Of a stretch of DNA of 64,000 nucleotides, positions 1 through 8,852 are shown piece after piece; the first letter of the stretch is position 1, and every line of letters starts with the position of its first letter. Source of the DNA: Limnohabitans sp. 63ED37-2 (lineage in GTDB: Bacteria > Pseudomonadota > Gammaproteobacteria > Burkholderiales > Burkholderiaceae_C); NCBI RefSeq assembly GCF_001412535.1, contig NZ_CP011774.1:1049501-1113500 (forward strand). The letters run 5' to 3'. The notes under the pieces were generated by a model that saw only the letters and a list, made by a program, of their open reading frames with translations, was not told the DNA's origin and did no database searches. The position numbers and the translations under genes were made by a program.

Positions 1-1
1 G

Positions 2-313
2 TCAGAGGTTTTCCAACCGCTCGGAGGCGGGCACCACGCGGGTCAATCGAATGCCATACCGATCGTTGACCAGCACCACTTCCCCTTGGGCCACCACGGT
101 GTTGTTCACCAGCAGGTTCAAGGGTTCGCCGGCAATGCGGTCAAGCTCCACCACGCTGCCTTGGGTCAGGCGCATCAGGTCGCGAATTTTGATCACGGCC
201 CGGCCCACTTCGATGGAGAGGGTGACCGGGATGTTTTGCAGCACATCGGCGTGGATCTGTCCTTTGTCGCCCATTTCCGGCGTGAACTCGGTGTCGTTGG
301 TGATGTCGTTCAT
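2..313 (-). CDS. fliN: Flagellar motor switch protein FliN
   Basis: FliN forms, with FliM and FliG, the C-ring (switch complex) at the cytoplasmic base of the flagellar motor. The 103-residue product has the usual FliN layout: a short acidic N-terminus and a C-terminal SpoA/FliN domain (about residues 25-100). It shows the family features LDRIAGEPLNLLVN and the NDRYGIRLTRV ending. It is the last visible gene of the leftward fliK-fliL-fliM-fliN run and starts 19 bp after fliM. The stop lies 1 bp from the window edge, so the gene is complete. Downstream fliOPQR would be expected to the left but cannot be seen. Confidence 0.96.
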   Translation of the reverse strand: MNDITNDTEFTPEMGDKGQIHADVLQNIPVTLSIEVGRAVIKIRDLMRLTQGSVVELDRIAGEPLNLLVNNTVVAQGEVVLVNDRYGIRLTRVVPASERLENL

Positions 314-332
314 GGGTGCTCCTCAATGCGGT

Positions 333-1331
333 TCATTCTTGGACAGTGGGGCTGATGGCGTGGGTGATCTTGACCGCCACTTGGCTCCCCATTGCGCCCA
401 CTTCGACCTCGTAGACGGGCATGTCCTGGATCATGGCCCTGGCCGAGTCTGCTTTTTTGAAGGGCAGAACATCACCGGGCTGCATGGTTTGTAGTTGATG
501 CAGGGACAAGCTGAGCTTGCCCAGCAAGATCTGAATTTCGAGTTCTGCGTCGCGCACCGCATCGGCCAGCTGGCTCCGCCAGACTTTGTCCGACTCTTCA
601 TTGCCATCACCTGTCTGTACGCGGCTTCGCAGTACATCACGCACGGGTTTGAGTGCCACGTAGGGGATGACCATGTCAATGAAGCCTTGACCTTGGCTGT
701 TGGCGTCGGACTCGAAGCGGCTGAGAACAACCAGGTCGTTCTCGTCGGCAATCTGGGCAAATTGGGGGTTGATCTCTGAGCTCACATGCTCGAATTCGAT
801 CGGCGTGACCGGTGCCCAGGCTTCCTTGAAGGAGCGAAAGAACACTTGCAGGATGATTTTGATGATCCGCGCTTCGGTGGGCGTGAACAGCCGACCGGGC
901 GGGAGTTGCCCCACACCACGACCAAACCCACCAAAAAAACTGTCCAAAGAGCTGAATACAACGGTCGGGTCAATCACCACCATGGCATAACCCCGCAGAG
1001 GGGCCATGCGGATGATGTTGACGGACAAAGGGGCCTTGAGTTCCTTGATGTAGTCGCCAAAACGCACAATTTGCGCCCGTGTCGGGTTGACCCGGGGGCT
1101 CGTGCGCAGCACCTCCAACATGCCCAAGCGGAACATGCGGATGAAGCGCTCGTTGATCATGTCCAGCGAGGCGACGTTCACCCCCAGGCTGCTGTCCTCT
1201 GCGGCCAGATCGTGTTTGCGAACTTGGACGTCTAGGTTGTAGCCCGTGTCGACTTCCATGCTTCCATCGTTGAAGCTGGCCGACAGGGCGGCCAGTTCCT
1301 CTGGAGACAGCAGGTTTTGAGAATCAGACAT
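333..1331 (-). CDS. fliM: Flagellar motor switch protein FliM
   Basis: FliM is the C-ring protein that binds phosphorylated CheY and controls rotation direction. The 332-residue length is normal. The middle CheC-like domain carries the conserved GGFGRG loop (residues 134-139) and the C-terminal SpoA domain occupies roughly residues 255-330. The N-terminal CheY-binding segment, usually close to LSQxEIDALL, here reads LLSPEELAALSASF (residues 7-20), so it is clearly diverged. The gene sits between fliL and fliN on the same strand, which supports the assignment. The start is the first ATG of the frame, 30 bp after fliL. Confidence 0.96.
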   Translation of the reverse strand: MSDSQNLLSPEELAALSASFNDGSMEVDTGYNLDVQVRKHDLAAEDSSLGVNVASLDMINERFIRMFRLGMLEVLRTSPRVNPTRAQIVRFGDYIKELKAPLSVNIIRMAPLRGYAMVVIDPTVVFSSLDSFFGGFGRGVGQLPPGRLFTPTEARIIKIILQVFFRSFKEAWAPVTPIEFEHVSSEINPQFAQIADENDLVVLSRFESDANSQGQGFIDMVIPYVALKPVRDVLRSRVQTGDGNEESDKVWRSQLADAVRDAELEIQILLGKLSLSLHQLQTMQPGDVLPFKKADSARAMIQDMPVYEVEVGAMGSQVAVKITHAISPTVQE

Positions 1332-1361
1332 GTTCAGTGATATCGGTCAGACGTTCAAGGC

Positions 1362-1943
1362 TTACTGAACCACGAAACTGGTGAAAAAAACCTCTTCAAT
1401 GCCGCCGAAGTCCTCGTACTTTTGAAGCACAGCATTCATCTCTTCGCGAATTTTGGCGGCCAACTCTTTGCGGAACTCAGGTTTGGCCAAGTCGGCTTCG
1501 GTCATTTGGCGCATGGCATCCAGGGCCACTGAGCGCAGCGCGAACTCATGCTTTTTGGCATTTTTGAACACACGCTCGTCGTAATGGGTCATGATGGCCA
1601 GGTTCAGCTGGATCACTTTGCGGGTGTTGGTCAAGTTGGAGACCAGGGGCTTTTCCAACTCCATGTAGCTGTTTTCAAAGCGCTCCAGTTCGGGGCTTTC
1701 CTTGGCTTTCTTTTGTGGCGCGGATGCCTCGTTGGCCGCGCCCTTGCCTTCGGCAGCACCTTTTTCAAGGTCTTTGAGCGCCTGTTCGGCTGCACTGGTG
1801 TCTTTCTTGTCGAAAAAGCCCGTGACGAACATCGTGCCAACGGCAGTGCCGACCAGCAACAGCAAGGCCACCACTGCGATCACGATGATCTTGATCAGGG
1901 GTGATTTCTTTTTGCCTTCAACTTCAATTTCTTCGTCTGCCAT
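1362..1943 (-). CDS. fliL: Flagellar basal body-associated protein FliL
   Basis: FliL is a single-pass inner-membrane protein that sits around the stator units and supports motor torque. The product has 193 residues: a charged cytoplasmic N-terminus, one transmembrane helix at about residues 16-40, an Ala/Lys-rich linker (about 50-82) and a periplasmic FliL domain. The domain ends in VFFTSFVVQ, and a hydrophobic aromatic end is typical of the family. It lies 24 bp after fliK and 30 bp before fliM in one transcription unit. Confidence 0.95.
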   Translation of the reverse strand: MADEEIEVEGKKKSPLIKIIVIAVVALLLLVGTAVGTMFVTGFFDKKDTSAAEQALKDLEKGAAEGKGAANEASAPQKKAKESPELERFENSYMELEKPLVSNLTNTRKVIQLNLAIMTHYDERVFKNAKKHEFALRSVALDAMRQMTEADLAKPEFRKELAAKIREEMNAVLQKYEDFGGIEEVFFTSFVVQ

Positions 1944-1967
1944 GGTGATTCCTTGGATAGTGGAGCG

Positions 1968-3491
1968 TCAAACCAACACATCCCAACCATCTTCGCCCAT
2001 TTTGTGTCGAGCGACCGTGATGATCGGTGAATTTGTCGATTTTGAATCATTATTTACCAAATCAGTCGATTTTGATGCCTGATTGGGTGTCGATTTCCCG
2101 CCATTTTGTCGAGTTTGACCATCCTTGACCTGCATTGAAGCAACATCCATGCCCATTTGGTTCAAGGTCTCCTTCAGCCGAGTCATGCCTTCTTGGAGCA
2201 GTTCGCGTGTGAGCGCTTGGGGCGCATTGAACACCGCATCCAATTGACCGCTCAACATGCGCATTTCCACCTCGATGTGGCCCAGAGTGGCCGGTCGAAG
2301 TTGAAGTTTCAGGTGCCATTGCCCTTTTTCCATTTCCGTCAGCATGCGTTTTCCGACGGCTTGTCCCATTTTTTCGGCCAAGTTCTGGATGTTTTCACTG
2401 CGTTCGGCGGCATCCGATCCTGCACTCTGCGCTGTCTCCGTGTTGTTCGGACCTGCCGCTAAAGTCAACGGGGCTTCTGGCCTGCTGCCAGACATGGCGC
2501 CGGGATGGGCAGTGCTGGCCATGGGCCCAGGGGCAGACGTGGTCTCGAGACCTGCCATGAGGCCGTCCACCAATTCAGGATTGAATTCCGCGCCGAGGTC
2601 CAGCTCACTCTCCGAGATGGAGGGCATGGCGTTGGCCCGGTCGGATTTGACCTCCAGGGGCATTGCGCTGCGAAGCATCCAGACCGCTGCCGGCGTGGGT
2701 TGTCGCATGAGCTGAATTTGGATGGCGGCGGCTTCAGCGCTTTCTGTGTCATTGACAGGGCGCGTGGCGGGGGCGACAGGTTTGGCGTCCTCGTTCAGTG
2801 CCAAGGCCCACAGGGCGGCGCCGGTGGTGAAAGCTGAATTGGCTGGCGGCAATGTGGCCATCGAGCCCGCTGGGGGAAGTGGTGCAGGCTCGCCCAGCGC
2901 TGGGCCGAGTTGTGTTTCCACTGCTTTAGGGCTGCCCGAGGGCACGATGGGTCCTGCCGTTTTAAAGTTCAAGCCCGCGCCCTGAATGGCACTCAATCCA
3001 GCGGCACTGGAAGCTGGGATACCCAGATCCCCTGATGGCTGCAGCACCGAAGGGGTCAAGGTGTCCCCAGGCTTGCCCAAGAGCCACTGCACGGCGTTTT
3101 CATCCAGGCCTTGCGAGCGGGCAAATGCCTCCAGGCTTTGTGCATCTGGCGCGGCTTGTGCTGGGGTGATCACATTCAGGGTGGGGCCCAAATTGACGGC
3201 TTTCAGTGACCAGCTGTCCATTTCAGGGTTGTGAACGTTAAAGAGCAGGGACATGTCTTGCACGCCTGCGGCCATTTCTTGCCCACTGGACAGCGTGCCT
3301 TCATCGCTTGCTGTGGCGTCCTGGAGGGTGCTCGAAACGCCAGTGTCCTGCTGCGCTTGGCGCAGCTGGTTCATGACTTGCCCAAATCCCGGGCCAATCG
3401 GCCCGGTTGATGGATCATTTTTGATCTCTAAAGTATCAATTTTCGCGGGATTGTCTGCTCTGGGATTGAGGTCGATTGGCGTGATGGTCAT
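1968..3491 (-). CDS. fliK: Flagellar hook-length control protein FliK
   Basis: FliK is secreted during hook assembly and acts as the ruler and substrate-specificity switch through FlhB. The 507-residue product has the expected low-complexity Ala/Pro/Ser-rich N-terminal two thirds and a C-terminal flg_hook domain at about residues 375-460. That domain is recognisable from GQWHLKLQLRPATLGHIEVE (residues start near 388) and the following helix. The N-terminal part is poorly conserved in general, so identity rests on the C-terminal domain and on position upstream of fliL. It is the first gene of the leftward run and has a sigma-54-like promoter about 95 bp upstream. Confidence 0.93.
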   Translation of the reverse strand: MTITPIDLNPRADNPAKIDTLEIKNDPSTGPIGPGFGQVMNQLRQAQQDTGVSSTLQDATASDEGTLSSGQEMAAGVQDMSLLFNVHNPEMDSWSLKAVNLGPTLNVITPAQAAPDAQSLEAFARSQGLDENAVQWLLGKPGDTLTPSVLQPSGDLGIPASSAAGLSAIQGAGLNFKTAGPIVPSGSPKAVETQLGPALGEPAPLPPAGSMATLPPANSAFTTGAALWALALNEDAKPVAPATRPVNDTESAEAAAIQIQLMRQPTPAAVWMLRSAMPLEVKSDRANAMPSISESELDLGAEFNPELVDGLMAGLETTSAPGPMASTAHPGAMSGSRPEAPLTLAAGPNNTETAQSAGSDAAERSENIQNLAEKMGQAVGKRMLTEMEKGQWHLKLQLRPATLGHIEVEMRMLSGQLDAVFNAPQALTRELLQEGMTRLKETLNQMGMDVASMQVKDGQTRQNGGKSTPNQASKSTDLVNNDSKSTNSPIITVARHKMGEDGWDVLV

Positions 3492-3584
3492 TGGCCTGGC
3501 ATTTCAAGGGGGTATGAACGGGTTCAAACGGGAAAAACATGGGCGGCATTTTTTTGCCGTCTGAAACTGCTTGGGTATGGATTG

Positions 3585-3600
3585 AGCAATTTGCGCACCA
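3585..3600 (-). promoter_or_regulatory. Candidate sigma-54 (RpoN) promoter for fliK-fliL-fliM-fliN
   Basis: Read on the minus strand the sequence is TGGTGCG-CAAA-TTGCT. It keeps the GG and GC dinucleotides that define -24/-12 promoters with exactly 10 bp between them, and matches the consensus TGGCACG-N4-TTGCW in 10 of 12 defined positions. The expected transcription start would be near 3573, giving a leader of roughly 80 nt before fliK. RpoN control of mid-class flagellar operons is well known in proteobacteria, but use of this site is inference. Confidence 0.6.
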
Positions 3601-3658
3601 GCTTTGGCCAGAAATCGAGACCTTTTGGCGTCGCCGTGAATGGAGGTGTCGAAACCTT

Positions 3659-3674
3659 TGGCACGGGCCTTGCT
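3659..3674 (+). promoter_or_regulatory. Candidate sigma-54 (RpoN) promoter for flhA
   Basis: The sequence TGGCACG-GGCC-TTGCT is a complete match to the -24/-12 consensus TGGCACG-N4-TTGCW, with GG and GC separated by 10 bp. It lies about 60 bp upstream of the flhA start and points rightwards. The expected start of transcription is near 3686. It is intergenic and back to back with the leftward site at 3585-3600. The match quality makes it one of the strongest promoter calls in the window. Confidence 0.78.
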
Positions 3675-3734
3675 TCATCGTTTTGAGAAATCCACACACC
3701 GACCCGTTTTCCCAATGTCAGAACGCCTTTCACC

Positions 3735-5852
3735 ATGAACACATTGACCCTGTCAGCGATCCGACAGAATCTTTCGAAATTTGATTTCGCAGGATTGGGC
3801 TTGCCTGCTCTGGTTCTCATGATCATGGCCATGCTGGTGGTGCCCTTGCCACCGTTGTTGCTGGACATCTTGTTCACCTTCAACATCATGATTGGCCTGG
3901 TGGTGATCATGATCGCCATCGGCACACGTAAGCCTTTGGAGTTTTCGTCGTTCCCTTCCGTCTTGTTGTTCGCCACCATGCTGCGCTTGGCTTTGAACGT
4001 GGCCTCCACCCGTGTGGTGTTGGTCAATGGCCACGAAGGCCCAGAGGCGGCGGGCAAGGTGATTGCTGCGTTTGGCGAGTTTGTGATCGCGGGCAACTAT
4101 GTGGTCGGCTTCATCATTTTCGTGATCTTGATGATCGTGAACTTTTTTGTGGTGACCAAAGGCGCGGGCCGCGTCTCTGAGGTCAATGCCCGATTCACCT
4201 TGGATGCCATGCCGGGCAAGCAAATGTCGATTGATGCCGATCTGAATGCCGGCGTGATCGATCAGGAAACGGCCAAGAAACGTCGGGAAGAGTTGGCGCA
4301 AGAGTCAGATTTCTTCGGCTCCATGGACGGTGCCTCCAAGTTCGTCAGTGGTGACGCTATTGCGGGCTTGTTGATTTTGATCATCAACATCGTCGGTGGT
4401 TTGGCCATCGGCATCGGCCAGCACAATCTGCCCTTTGCCGAGGCAGCAAAAATTTACGTTCTGCTGACCATTGGTGACGGCTTGGTGGCGCAGATCCCTT
4501 CCTTGTTCTTGTCTCTGGCCACCGCCATCATTGTGACCCGGGTGACCACCTCGGAGTCGATGACCGAGCAGGCCTCGACTCAGCTGTCCAATGTGCCGGC
4601 CTTGTTCATCACCGCAGGCATTTTGACGATCATTGGTCTGGTGCCGGGCATGCCGCATCTGGTTTTTCTGACGCTGGCGGCCGCTACGGCCGGTTTGGCT
4701 TTCATGATCCTGCGCAAGCAAATGCTGCTCGAGCAGTCGTCGGCCGCTCCGGCTTTGCCCGCCAATGATGGCCCCAAAGAGCTGGACTGGGATGACGTGG
4801 AGCAGGTGGACCTGATCGGTTTGGAAATTGGTTACGGCTTGATTCCCTTGGTCAATGTGGAGTCGGGTGGGCAGTTGATGACCCGCATCAAGGGGGTGCG
4901 CAAGAAGTTGTCTGCGGAGTTGGGTTTTCTGGTGCAGCCCGTGCGAATTCGCGATGCGCTGAATTTGGAGCCCGACACCTACCACATCGTTTTGAACGGA
5001 GTGGTGCGTGGTCGTGGTGAAGTCAAAGTGGGCCGTGAGTTGGCCATCAATCCCGGCAAAGTCTACGGTCGTGTGGAAGGTCAACCCACCAAAGAGCCAG
5101 CTTTTGGTCTGGAGGCTGTCTGGATCGAGCCGGCCTGGCGGGATCAGGCCCGGGCTTTGGGTTACACCGTGGTGGACCCTAGCACGGCGATCGCCACCCA
5201 TGTGAACAAAGTGTTGCGTGACAACGCCTCCGAGCTGCTCAGCCACGACGAAGCCCAGAAGTTGCTGGACAAATTGGCCGCCAAGTCCCCTAAGTTGGTG
5301 GAAGAGTTGGTGCCCGGCAAGCTGTCTTTGGGTGTGGTGACACGCACCTTGCAAAACCTGTTGCAGGAGTCGGTCCCCATTCGTGACATGCGCACTGTGG
5401 TGGAAGCCTTGACCGAGGTGTGTGGTCGCACCCAAGACCCTGAACAATTGACCCAATTGGTGCGCCCCAAGCTCGGCCGCATGATCGTGCAGAGCTTGCT
5501 GGAAAACAAAGACACCTTGTCCGTGCTGACGCTGGATCCACAACTGGAGCAGCTGCTGCACAACGTGTTGCAGCAAAACACCAACGCTGCCGGCATGGTG
5601 CTCGAGCCGAGTTTGGCAGAGAGTTTGTTTGCCGCGTTGCGCGAAAGTGCCCGCTCCACAGAAGAGCAGGGCTTGCCAGCGGTCTTGGTGGTCTCGCCCT
5701 CCATCCGTCCCTGGATGTCGCGTGCCGTGCGCTACCGAGTCAATGACTTGACTGTACTGTCCTACAGCGAAATTCCGGATGACCAGGCCGTCAAGGTGAT
5801 CAACACCGTCCAAGCCGATCCTCGCAACAATCCTTCAGTGAATAAGGCCTGA
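3735..5852 (+). CDS. flhA: Flagellar type III export gate protein FlhA
   Basis: FlhA is the membrane export-gate component of the flagellar type III secretion apparatus; its cytoplasmic ring docks chaperone-substrate complexes. The 705-residue length is normal. The N-terminal half (about 20-320) holds the hydrophobic helices. The conserved FHIPEP-family cytoplasmic loop is visible (GAGRVSEVNARFTLDAMPGK, starting near residue 143, then QMSIDADLNAG). The C-terminal half is the soluble domain. flhB, often directly upstream, is absent here: flhA is the first gene of its run and has its own sigma-54-like promoter. The next gene, flhF, begins 6 bp after its stop. Confidence 0.97.
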   Translation: MNTLTLSAIRQNLSKFDFAGLGLPALVLMIMAMLVVPLPPLLLDILFTFNIMIGLVVIMIAIGTRKPLEFSSFPSVLLFATMLRLALNVASTRVVLVNGHEGPEAAGKVIAAFGEFVIAGNYVVGFIIFVILMIVNFFVVTKGAGRVSEVNARFTLDAMPGKQMSIDADLNAGVIDQETAKKRREELAQESDFFGSMDGASKFVSGDAIAGLLILIINIVGGLAIGIGQHNLPFAEAAKIYVLLTIGDGLVAQIPSLFLSLATAIIVTRVTTSESMTEQASTQLSNVPALFITAGILTIIGLVPGMPHLVFLTLAAATAGLAFMILRKQMLLEQSSAAPALPANDGPKELDWDDVEQVDLIGLEIGYGLIPLVNVESGGQLMTRIKGVRKKLSAELGFLVQPVRIRDALNLEPDTYHIVLNGVVRGRGEVKVGRELAINPGKVYGRVEGQPTKEPAFGLEAVWIEPAWRDQARALGYTVVDPSTAIATHVNKVLRDNASELLSHDEAQKLLDKLAAKSPKLVEELVPGKLSLGVVTRTLQNLLQESVPIRDMRTVVEALTEVCGRTQDPEQLTQLVRPKLGRMIVQSLLENKDTLSVLTLDPQLEQLLHNVLQQNTNAAGMVLEPSLAESLFAALRESARSTEEQGLPAVLVVSPSIRPWMSRAVRYRVNDLTVLSYSEIPDDQAVKVINTVQADPRNNPSVNKA

Positions 5853-5858
5853 TGAATC

Positions 5859-7292
5859 ATGGAACTCAAACGTATCCTTGCCCGTGACAGCCGCTCCGCC
5901 AATGAAAAGGCCATTCAACTTTATGGTCCTGACGTCCTGATCATTTCGACCCAGCGCGTGGACCAGCAAACCGAATTGATTGTGGCGGTGGATGTGTGTG
6001 TGTCACCGGTCAACGAAGCCGCCGACGGTTTGTCTTTGACCCAGAGCGATTGTGCGACCGGCGGTCCATCCAAAAGTGTGGAGTTCACACCCTTTTCTCA
6101 AGTGTTTCAGCAAGCGAACAGTGGCCAGCTGATGTCAACTTCTCCCGATAACGAAGAGACTTCGCCAGTGGTGGACGCGGCCCGTGTCGATTCGACCCTC
6201 CCGCCATTGCCCCCCTCTGTGGCGATGGCCGAACTCGTGCCCCCGGTTGCAGAGGCTGCCGTCTTGGCCTATGAGCAGCAGCGAAACCATGAAATTGTGG
6301 ATTTGTTGCGCCAAGAGATGGCCGCCTTGCGCAAGGAATTTGCTTTGTCTCGGCAAATGCAAGTTTGGCAACCCGTCTCGGGCCAGCATCCTGAAATCCA
6401 GAAATTGACCGTTGCCATGGCCGAGGCGGGCATCCCAACGGGAATGCGTGCCTTGCTGACCGATGGCATCGCGCACCTCGAGAGTCTGGAGGAAGCCTGG
6501 CCCGTGATGGGGAGCACATTGATGGGCGCCCTTCAACCGAAAGCCGTTGCAGTGCCCGACCAGGGCGTGCATGTGTTGTGTGGCCCCACCGGATCAGGCA
6601 AGACCTCGATGCTGGGTCGCTTGGCCTATGCCGCGGCCCAGGCGCACGGGGCGGAGCAACAGGTCATGATCAGCTTTGCTGACCAGCGTCCAGGCGCTTG
6701 GTCGCAAATACAGCTGTTGGCCGCACAGGCCGGTGCACGTTGCTTCCGGGCTGCCGATGTGTCGGTGCTGCGCACTTTGCTGGACGAGCTTCAGGGCCAC
6801 ACCATTTGGATCGACACCCCGGGCATCGATTTCATCGCCAATGCCCTTCAGCTTTTGCAGCAAAAGCAAGGCATCGCCTTGCATGCGGTCTTGCCAGTTG
6901 ATGCTACAGTGACAAATGTGCAAAAAATATTCCAAAATTCGCCAATTCCATGGTCTTCTCTGATGTTGACCAAAATGGACGAAGCGGCCCATCCTTGGCC
7001 GTTGATTCAAGGCCTGTGTGATACAAAATTGCCAGTTTCTGCTGTGTCTGAAGGACACCAAACCAACGCTGCCCCGGTGTCACTGGATCCCCAGCGTTTG
7101 CTGACTTTGGCGCTTTCGCCTGTTTATGGCATGCTCCCGCTGGTCGGTCATGCGACAGTGCCAGTCCCTGAGATCAAGCCCACCCGCAAGACAAGGACCA
7201 GCAAGACCGCTTCCACCGAATCTGTACAACCCACCAAAGCCCGTGCTCGTTCGCGTACGGTCAAAGCTGAAACCACCACCCTTGCGGCATGA
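5859..7292 (+). CDS. flhF: Flagellar SRP-type GTPase FlhF
   Basis: FlhF is an SRP-family GTPase that places the flagellum at the cell pole, opposed by FlhG. The 477 residues show the three-part layout: an N-terminal B domain (about 1-60), a variable linker, and the NG GTPase domain with P-loop GPTGSGKT (residues 242-249), DTPGID for the G3 motif and TKMD for the G4 motif. A basic Lys/Arg/Thr-rich tail (last 40 residues) extends beyond the usual end. It is followed by flhG with one base between them, which suggests translational coupling. Confidence 0.94.
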   Translation: MELKRILARDSRSANEKAIQLYGPDVLIISTQRVDQQTELIVAVDVCVSPVNEAADGLSLTQSDCATGGPSKSVEFTPFSQVFQQANSGQLMSTSPDNEETSPVVDAARVDSTLPPLPPSVAMAELVPPVAEAAVLAYEQQRNHEIVDLLRQEMAALRKEFALSRQMQVWQPVSGQHPEIQKLTVAMAEAGIPTGMRALLTDGIAHLESLEEAWPVMGSTLMGALQPKAVAVPDQGVHVLCGPTGSGKTSMLGRLAYAAAQAHGAEQQVMISFADQRPGAWSQIQLLAAQAGARCFRAADVSVLRTLLDELQGHTIWIDTPGIDFIANALQLLQQKQGIALHAVLPVDATVTNVQKIFQNSPIPWSSLMLTKMDEAAHPWPLIQGLCDTKLPVSAVSEGHQTNAAPVSLDPQRLLTLALSPVYGMLPLVGHATVPVPEIKPTRKTRTSKTASTESVQPTKARARSRTVKAETTTLAA

Positions 7293-7293
7293 A

Positions 7294-8118
7294 ATGGATA
7301 AGAAAAAATTTCCACAGGTGATCGGCGTTGCCAGCGGCAAAGGGGGCGCGGGTAAAACCACAGTGTCCATCAATTTGGCCGTAGCGCTGGCAATGCAAGG
7401 TCACCAAGTCATGCTGCTTGATGCTGACCTTGGCATGGCGAATGCCCAAATTGCATTGGGTGCACATGCGCCGTTCAACATCAGCCATGTGCTCAATGGC
7501 AGCAAAACCCTGCAAGAGGTGATGATCACCACCGCGCAAGGGGTTCGACTGGTGCCAGGCGCCTCGGGCTTGCGTGATATTGCCGCCTTGGATACCCAGC
7601 AAATTGCGACGATGATCCACGCGTTTGACACCTTGGACGAGCCGGTCGATTACTTGGTCGTGGATGTGGCGGCGGGTATTGCGCCTGCCGTGCTGGAGTT
7701 CATGTCGGCCTGTCAGCGCCGATTTGTGGTCGTCTGCGATCAGCCCGCTTCCATTGCCGATGCCTATGGCCTGATCAAGGTCATGTCCACCGAGCAATCG
7801 CTGGACGAAATTTACCTGGTGCCCAATATGGTCAACAGCGCTCAGGAAGGGCGGCAGCTGTATCGCCGCTTGAATGATGTCTGCACGCGGTTTTTAGGTA
7901 TTTCCATCCGTTTCTTGCATTCCATTGAAGCCGATGAGTTGGTTTTGCAGTCATTGCGCAAGTACAAGTCGGTCTTGGAATACGCGCCTGGCAGCTCTGC
8001 TGCCCGTGATTTTCGGGGTCTGGCGCACGCCTTGGACCAATTGCCTCCCATAGAGCACGCTTCGGGTCGAATGCAGTTCTTCATGGAACGCATGCTACGT
8101 GTCCCCACAGACCGGTAA
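7294..8118 (+). CDS. flhG: Flagellar number regulator FlhG (MinD-like ATPase; FleN/YlxH)
   Basis: FlhG is a MinD/ParA-type ATPase that restrains FlhF and so sets flagellar number. The 274-residue product has the deviant Walker A GKGGAGKTT near the N-terminus (about 15-23), the LLDADLGMANAQ switch segment and VDVAAGIAPAVL, all typical of the family. I place the start at 7294, one base after the flhF stop, because the MDKKKFPQVIGVASGK beginning is the normal N-terminus. The open frame does continue upstream to 7126, but that would overlap flhF. The N-terminal FliA/FleQ-interacting tail seen in some FlhG proteins is short here. Confidence 0.94.
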   Translation: MDKKKFPQVIGVASGKGGAGKTTVSINLAVALAMQGHQVMLLDADLGMANAQIALGAHAPFNISHVLNGSKTLQEVMITTAQGVRLVPGASGLRDIAALDTQQIATMIHAFDTLDEPVDYLVVDVAAGIAPAVLEFMSACQRRFVVVCDQPASIADAYGLIKVMSTEQSLDEIYLVPNMVNSAQEGRQLYRRLNDVCTRFLGISIRFLHSIEADELVLQSLRKYKSVLEYAPGSSAARDFRGLAHALDQLPPIEHASGRMQFFMERMLRVPTDR

Positions 8119-8123
8119 TCAAC

Positions 8124-8834
8124 ATGGTCAGTAACGTTTCACTCTACCAAGAGGTGGGTAACCCCCAAGAAGCCCTGATCATGGCGCACATGCCCATGGT
8201 CAAGCGCGTGGCTGTCCATCTGAAAGCGCGCTTACCGCCGTTCATGGAGTTGGATGAATTGGTGCAGGTCGGAATGGTCGGTTTGATTGAGGCCGCACGG
8301 TCTTTTGATCCTACAAAGGGTTTTGTCTTCGAGCATTTCGCTTTGAGCCGCGTGCGGGGCGCCATTTTGGATGAGGTGCGCAGGCAATCCTTTTTGCCGC
8401 GTTCCGCCGTGGCCTTCAACAAGAATGAAAACGAGGCTGTTCACGTCTTGGCGGCCGAGCTGGGCCGCGCCCCCACGCAAGTGGAATTGGCCGAATTCAT
8501 GGGCAAGGACATCGAGGAATTCCACAAAGAGCGCGGTCAAGCCAAACGGTTTGAAACCTTCTCCATGGAAGTGGTCAATGACGAGGTCATGAGCATGCCC
8601 GGCGACAGCGCGATGCAACCGGAGGTCATGGTGGAAGAGGCTGAGTTCATGGAAGCCGTGGTGGAGGCCATTGATCAATTGCCTGAGCGTGAAAGATTGG
8701 TCATGAACCTTTACTATGTAGAGGAGTTGAACCTGAAGGAAATTGGTGAAGTTCTGGGGGTCAGTGAATCCCGTGTCAGCCAAATTCTGTCCACTGTTGT
8801 GAAAAAATTACGTCAAAATCTACAACTTGCTTAA
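8124..8834 (+). CDS. fliA: RNA polymerase sigma-28 factor FliA
   Basis: FliA directs transcription of late flagellar and chemotaxis genes. The 236 residues contain sigma region 2 (LDELVQVGMVGLIEAARSFD, about 43-62), region 3, and region 4 with a helix-turn-helix ending in LGVSESRVSQILS (about residues 212-224). Length and order fit the family. It starts 5 bp after flhG. A matching sigma-28 promoter is present 1.3 kb downstream in front of fliS, so a target lies in the same window. Confidence 0.96.
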   Translation: MVSNVSLYQEVGNPQEALIMAHMPMVKRVAVHLKARLPPFMELDELVQVGMVGLIEAARSFDPTKGFVFEHFALSRVRGAILDEVRRQSFLPRSAVAFNKNENEAVHVLAAELGRAPTQVELAEFMGKDIEEFHKERGQAKRFETFSMEVVNDEVMSMPGDSAMQPEVMVEEAEFMEAVVEAIDQLPERERLVMNLYYVEELNLKEIGEVLGVSESRVSQILSTVVKKLRQNLQLA

Positions 8835-8852
8835 ATCCGCTGAGATTCCCTG

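Noticed and set aside
3543..3562. Small hairpin CGGCA-T7-TGCCG upstream of fliK
   Set aside because: A 5-bp stem with the T run in the loop is too weak to call as a terminator or switch.
7126..7293. Upstream extension of flhG
   Set aside because: It would overlap flhF by 167 bp and add an Arg/Pro-rich segment; the ATG at 7294 gives the normal N-terminus.
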